A stretch of DNA of 64,000 bases, taken from assembly GCA_029204225.1 (NCBI GenBank), contig CM055098.1, positions 3,459,607 through 3,523,606 on the forward strand, read 5' to 3'. Both the position numbers and the translations under genes were made by a program. Below the pieces are notes generated by a model. That model was not told where the DNA came from. It saw nothing but the letters and a program-made list of their open reading frames with translations, and did no database searches. The stretch comes from Diphasiastrum complanatum. Taxonomy: Eukaryota; Streptophyta; Lycopodiopsida; Lycopodiales; Lycopodiaceae. This document shows positions 59,964 to 64,000 of the stretch, piece by piece. Each line of letters opens with the position of its first letter. The stretch's first letter is position 1.

Positions 59964-61260
59964 TTATTCGTTGGGTAGACCTTCATTTTTGAGATAGTTT
60001 GACTGTTTATTTTGACCGGTGGGTGGTAGATCCGGTGGGGGACACATGCGGCTCAAAAAGTCTGCAATAGTATTTCTAAGACATGGCACATATTCCGTAG
60101 TAAACTCAAAATGATCAAACCACATAGCCCATCTGATCAAGCACGAATTACCAATAGTTTTAATATTGAAACTGTGTAGAAAGCTTGAGAAATTTTTAAG
60201 ATCACTGCGTAAAATAAAATGCTTTTGCACAATAAGTAATCGAAAAGCTTTGAAAGCATTTTTTGTTGCTAAAATTTCTTGATGTGGAGACGAATAGCGG
60301 CTCCGTGTTGAAGTAAATGAACCACTAGCAAACCTGCGTACAAAGCTAGAGATTTATCTTCTTGTTCTTCACACAAAATTGCACCCCACGTATAAAGACT
60401 GGCATTCGTGTAGATGATGAGGGTGCCATTGGTAGGCAATTGTAATGGTGCTAATGAAAAACAATAATGTTGTATAAGTTTGACACAACTTTGATGCTCA
60501 GTTGTCCAGATATGAGGCTTTGCTAATTTTGTCAAAAGAGATCGTAGAGGTTGCGTGAGCATGGCAAGATGAGGTACATGCCAATTGATCCAGTTAAGAC
60601 ATCCAAAGAATTTTAGAACATTGAAAATAGACTAGAAATCGACCATGTCACAAATCTTTTGCAATACATGAGGTTGGAGTTTTACTTTTCCATTGCAAAT
60701 TGTTACCCCAAGAAAGTCTATTTCAGATTTAAAAAAGTTGAACTTTCTTATGAGATAGGGCCAAACCATGAGTTTCTAGACAAGTATAGAACTTTTGACA
60801 ATGTACAAGATGTTGTTGAAAATATTTACTAAAGACAAGCAAATCATCAATATAACAAATCATAAAGTTACAAAGATCTTTAAAAATCAGGTCGATTTGT
60901 TGCTGAAACTCGGATGGGGCTGTTTTGAGGCCAATGGCATCACAACCCATTGATAGAGTCCCTGGGGAACTGTAAATGTAGTTTAATAACGATCCTCTAG
61001 GTGGATCTTGAACTGCTAGAAGCCAGATTTTAAATCAAACTTGGAAAAGACAGATGCTCCTTAAATGCGGTGAATCAAATCGTCTTTCAACGGCATAGGA
61101 TATTTAAATCTTTGAACACCAATCGTTTTTTACCTCTTTGTTGCTCAGCATGGTTGTTGACGTAGAATGTTTGGCATGGCTAATACCTTGTGTCAACAAT
61201 TGTTAAACTTCTGCATCACAAAGTGCTTTATCAGCTATCTTCATATAAGAGTAAGTTGCT
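59964..61260 (-). pseudogene. Pararetroviral reverse transcriptase and RNase H remnant
   Basis: Short readable boxes occur in several frames: VFSKFDLKSGF (near 61040) with the first catalytic Asp; LKTAPSEFQQQIDLIFKDL and CYIDDLLVFSKYFQQHL (60729-60950) with an intact IDD box; HGLALSHKKVQLF; RNase H pieces LIIYTNASLYTWGAILCEEQ (60269-60562), where the expected catalytic Asp is Asn; and WAMWFDHFEFTTEYV plus NTIADFLSR (59964-60230). Box spacing and the APSEFQ and DLLVFS forms fit caulimovirid RT better than Ty3/gypsy RT. Many stops. Confidence 0.8.
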
Positions 61261-61274
61261 TTTGTCAGATTGGT

Positions 61275-61502
61275 CTATGGGACTTCTGGTATGCGAATGA
61301 AGTATTGCTGGTAAGCATCAAACCTCTCTTGAAACCCTTCTAAAGTGGACTTGTATCTGTCCACTTCATGGAGGAGGTAATTGATTTCATTTTGGGAGAC
61401 AATTCGATCCGCTACAAGTGTATACAGTAGATTGTCGCGCTCCTCAGCTACTATGTCCAACCCCTTTAATATTCTTTTTTTTTTCAAATTAGCTATGTTC
61501 AA
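61275..61502 (-). pseudogene. Helical ORF upstream of the pararetroviral polymerase
   Basis: The frame reads NIANLKKKRILKGLDIVAEE, NEINYLLHEVDRYKSTLEGF and QERFDAYQQYFIRIPEVP. Predicted helical, no recognised family. It directly precedes the RT remnant and may be the upstream end of the same polyprotein. Confidence 0.45.
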
Positions 61503-61959
61503 TTTGTTGAGAGATGAAAAATCATCTATCTTGACTTTAGGCTTGTCACAAAGTTTTTTCTATGTGAGTTTGTTGTTTCATAATGTAAATGCCAAATTTA
61601 GCCTAGAAGAAACTCGAGCTACATGGGTTCTTCAAGTCTAGTTGGTAATATACAACTTGCATATAGATTGTAGACTTAGAAATGTCAATAATATGCAAAA
61701 CTACATGCATGTGTCCATTACTATATTTGCATGCTTCCCTAGATGAATTGGACATGTGTAGAACATGTATACTGACTTGCATGTTGCATGCACTGATTGC
61801 ATGTTGCATGCATGCACTCTGACTTTGTCATCAAATCTAGATCTATCTAACTCAAACTCGCCCTATTCTACAAGGATATGTGCTAAATTTACACACCTTG
61901 AATATGTACAATCAATTTACATAGGTAGAACCCCCAAAATCAACATACATAAGATAGAT

Positions 61960-62360
61960 ATGTTTTACAATTCTTCACAAGCTAAGGCTTTTCTCAATTT
62001 TTCAAATGATTCAAATGCCTCTAGCCCATAAAAATGTAGACTCCTCTAATTGTTACTGGTGGAGGTAATTCCACAATAATTTTGATTTTAGAATATTTCG
62101 TAGCCATACTATGCCTTGAGAGGTCGAAGAACAATCCCTTGAGTAACCCAAATCTGACATTTTTCTGGATTCAAGAAAATTTGATACTTGCGACAACATT
62201 CAAGTACTTTTTCCAAGTGCTCCAGATGTTCTGATTCCAAACTATGGACTCCAAATCATCCAAATAGATTTCAACAAAATTTTATAAGAAATCCTTGAAA
62301 GCACCCCCAGATTCAAGCACACAAGCATCAAGGAAATGAAGAGGATTAGCTAGTTGTCAC
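61960..62360 (-). mobile_element. Ty3/gypsy reverse transcriptase scrap
   Basis: Sense reading gives EIYLDDL, then in another frame HLEHLEKVLECCRKYQIFLN and PEKCQIWVTQGIVL, then GLEAFESFEKLRKALA. This is the LDD box and thumb region of gypsy RT. No adjacent LTR or other domain. Multiple stops. Confidence 0.78.
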
Positions 62361-64000
62361 GAGAAAATTCATTTCCATGAGAGCAATATCATATTTCATA
62401 ATCCAACAAATGCATATGATTCATGTCTTAACACTAAGATCTATTAACACTATATCCATTAACACTAAATCTACAACAATGATAGAGACTTATTCTTCTC
62501 TCTTTCTCCCTTTCTCTCTCACAAAAAGCATAAGAATGACCAATCCCAATAAGCATCAAATCCAACAATCAGAAAATCCAAAGAAAGCATGAGAGTTAGA
62601 GGAGGAAAGATGAAGAGCAAGGACATTCCATATCCATTCCATAAGAGGGCCAAACCTGCTTGTATTGAAATGAAGAGAATATGTACAAATGATTCGAATT
62701 TATCACTATATAAAAAAGATTTTAGGGCTTTGGCCTCAAATCCTATTGGCCAAATTCTACCTCCCTAACTATTTGAATTTGAAATTTAGAGGAAACCATT
62801 TTGAAAATTGGTGGGAATTCTTTTTATTTACTAACTTGACTTTTAGGCCCTGCGACATTAAAAGTCCCACAAAAAGGCCAAAGTCCTTTTATTAACTTCT
62901 AACTAATCAATTATTTATGTGATCATCGGGTGGACTTACACACACATGGTGCCAAATCCCTCTCACTTATTAACTATGGTTAGGGTTGCCTCGATATCCA
63001 CAAACCCTCCAACACTTGCAAGAATTGAGAAGGAGCATCAAAGAGAAGAAGATTTTGAGGATCAACCTCAAAACCTGAGAGCTCCAAGGAGGACCTCAAA
63101 GACAAAGACCAAGTCATCAAATTACATGCAATTTTTCCATTCAAGTGTGCATCTTGCAAGGGTGAAGAGCATTGGAAAGTCTAGGATCTTTGAATCCTTC
63201 TTGGATAGTATTAGTAGACATGAAGTGGCTTGCTTATTAAGATATGTTAGATCTCATTCATGGGGTTAGTTAGGTTTGTTTGGTCGGTTCCTAACTTATA
63301 GGATCAAACTCCTCAAATCATGGAGGTAGTTGATCAGCCTAACCATTAAAATGGCATAACTCTAGGGTTAGGTAAGATTGACATATTAAGCCAGGAAATG
63401 TCAATTAGTCTCCTTATTACATGCTTGATTTTCACCTAACTTGAGAGGAGAAGAGTTTATTGAACATACAGTCTATCATTCCATAGCGAGGAGATAGTTT
63501 TTTGAGAGCACATTGGCAATCTCAAGACGTTTCCTCTACATTTGTCTTGAGTTTTTGTGAATGCTTTGCAAACTAAACTTGATTACACTTAATCTCTGAT
63601 AGCAGGCCGTATTGGAGGTTGTACCACACACGTGTGGGGTCGGATTTCCATGTTCGATCAATGCTTTTGATTGCTCTTGATTGTGTGATCCATAATTATT
63701 TTTCTAGATCAAGATTTTGTGACTAGTTTTGCAATAGATAGGTGTATCAATCAATCAATCACTCTTGAACTTTCAAAAAAATTTGACCTAAGAGAAGTTA
63801 GTCTCTCTTATTTAGAAATCAATATCAATAGAATATATATGAAAAAAATACAACCGTAACACTTTTAACTAATCCAAAAATGAATATCAAACTTTACACA
63901 TTGGATTTATTTTGTCAAAGCCACAATCATATCATATCATGTCCAATTAGAATTCTCTCTTAGTATTACAATAATTCACATTATTACGACATGTAGACTA
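62361..64000. other. Unassigned AT-rich end of the window
   Basis: One open frame, 62919-63269 (plus), reads TLARIEKEHQREEDFEDQPQ and SIGKSRIFESFLDSISRHEV, with no family recognised. The rest shows no gene. Confidence 0.5.

Larger units (their letters stand above)
59524..61600 (-). mobile_element. Endogenous pararetrovirus (caulimovirid-like) remnant
   Basis: Sense order is polymerase, then a promoter-like region (59541-59960), then a primer site (59524-59536), the order of a circular caulimovirid genome. There is no integrase and no LTR. All coding parts carry stops and frameshifts, so it is a dead copy. Relationship within Caulimoviridae cannot be assigned by eye; lineages endogenous in ferns and gymnosperms are candidates. 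Confidence 0.78.

Noticed and set aside
61740-61830. TTGCATGTTGCATGCA duplication
   Set aside because: A short, simple ATGC-rich repeat with no neighbouring feature to give it meaning.

Overview
This is nuclear DNA of a land plant with a large, repeat-rich genome. The evidence is plant-type chromoviruses, Ty1/copia, L1-type LINEs, hAT and CACTA elements, initiator-Met-tRNA primer sites, an endogenous pararetrovirus and GT-AG introns. I cannot name the species. A fern, another seed-free plant or a gymnosperm fits the mixture, but that is inference. No prokaryotic gene, tRNA, rRNA or CRISPR array is visible.

Layout. 1-29.8 kb is a nest of retroelements. One Ty3/gypsy chromovirus family ('family A') is present as a complete nested copy (10773-16960, LTRs of 358 bp, 5-bp target duplication AGTAT). 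That copy sits inside a 5'-truncated copy of the same family (8713-18024). Family A also appears as two separated halves (1-1494 and 28399-29369). An L1-type LINE family gives one degenerate copy (2040-6120) and a second (6360-18770) cut into three pieces by gypsy DNA. Two further gypsy families (19433-21180 minus; 21180-24748 plus) and two inverted copies of a hAT transposase gene (18785-19432 minus; 26421-28398 plus) follow. The junctions at about 1495 and 29369 are complementary: each joins half of a family A element to half of an integrase gene. This indicates an inversion of about 27.9 kb.

29.8-40 kb is mostly non-coding. It holds the last two exons of a SpoU/TrmH-type RNA methyltransferase gene (33192-33861), the clearest host gene here, two copia fragments, and a copia 5' LTR with primer site.

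40.3-42.5 kb holds the most unusual locus. A divergent, broken histone H3-like exon lies directly upstream of, and on the same strand as, an intron-containing gene whose in-frame exons encode a Ulp1/SENP (C48)-like fold. The His, Gln and Cys positions are kept, but the usual Asp is not visible.

42.5-53.5 kb holds an unrecognised multi-exon minus-strand gene (about 45.2-49.8 kb) with introns full of AGTACCAAA-type repeats, a copia gag-protease piece, two L1 ORF1 remnants, and very long GA/GT microsatellites (up to 543 bp uninterrupted).

53.9-59.2 kb is a degenerate CACTA element with one recognisable terminus. 59.5-61.6 kb is an endogenous caulimovirid-like remnant with a probable promoter and primer site. 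61.96-62.36 kb is a gypsy RT scrap. The rest is unassigned AT-rich DNA. Nearly every mobile-element gene is broken, so the window reads mainly as a record of insertion, deletion and rearrangement.
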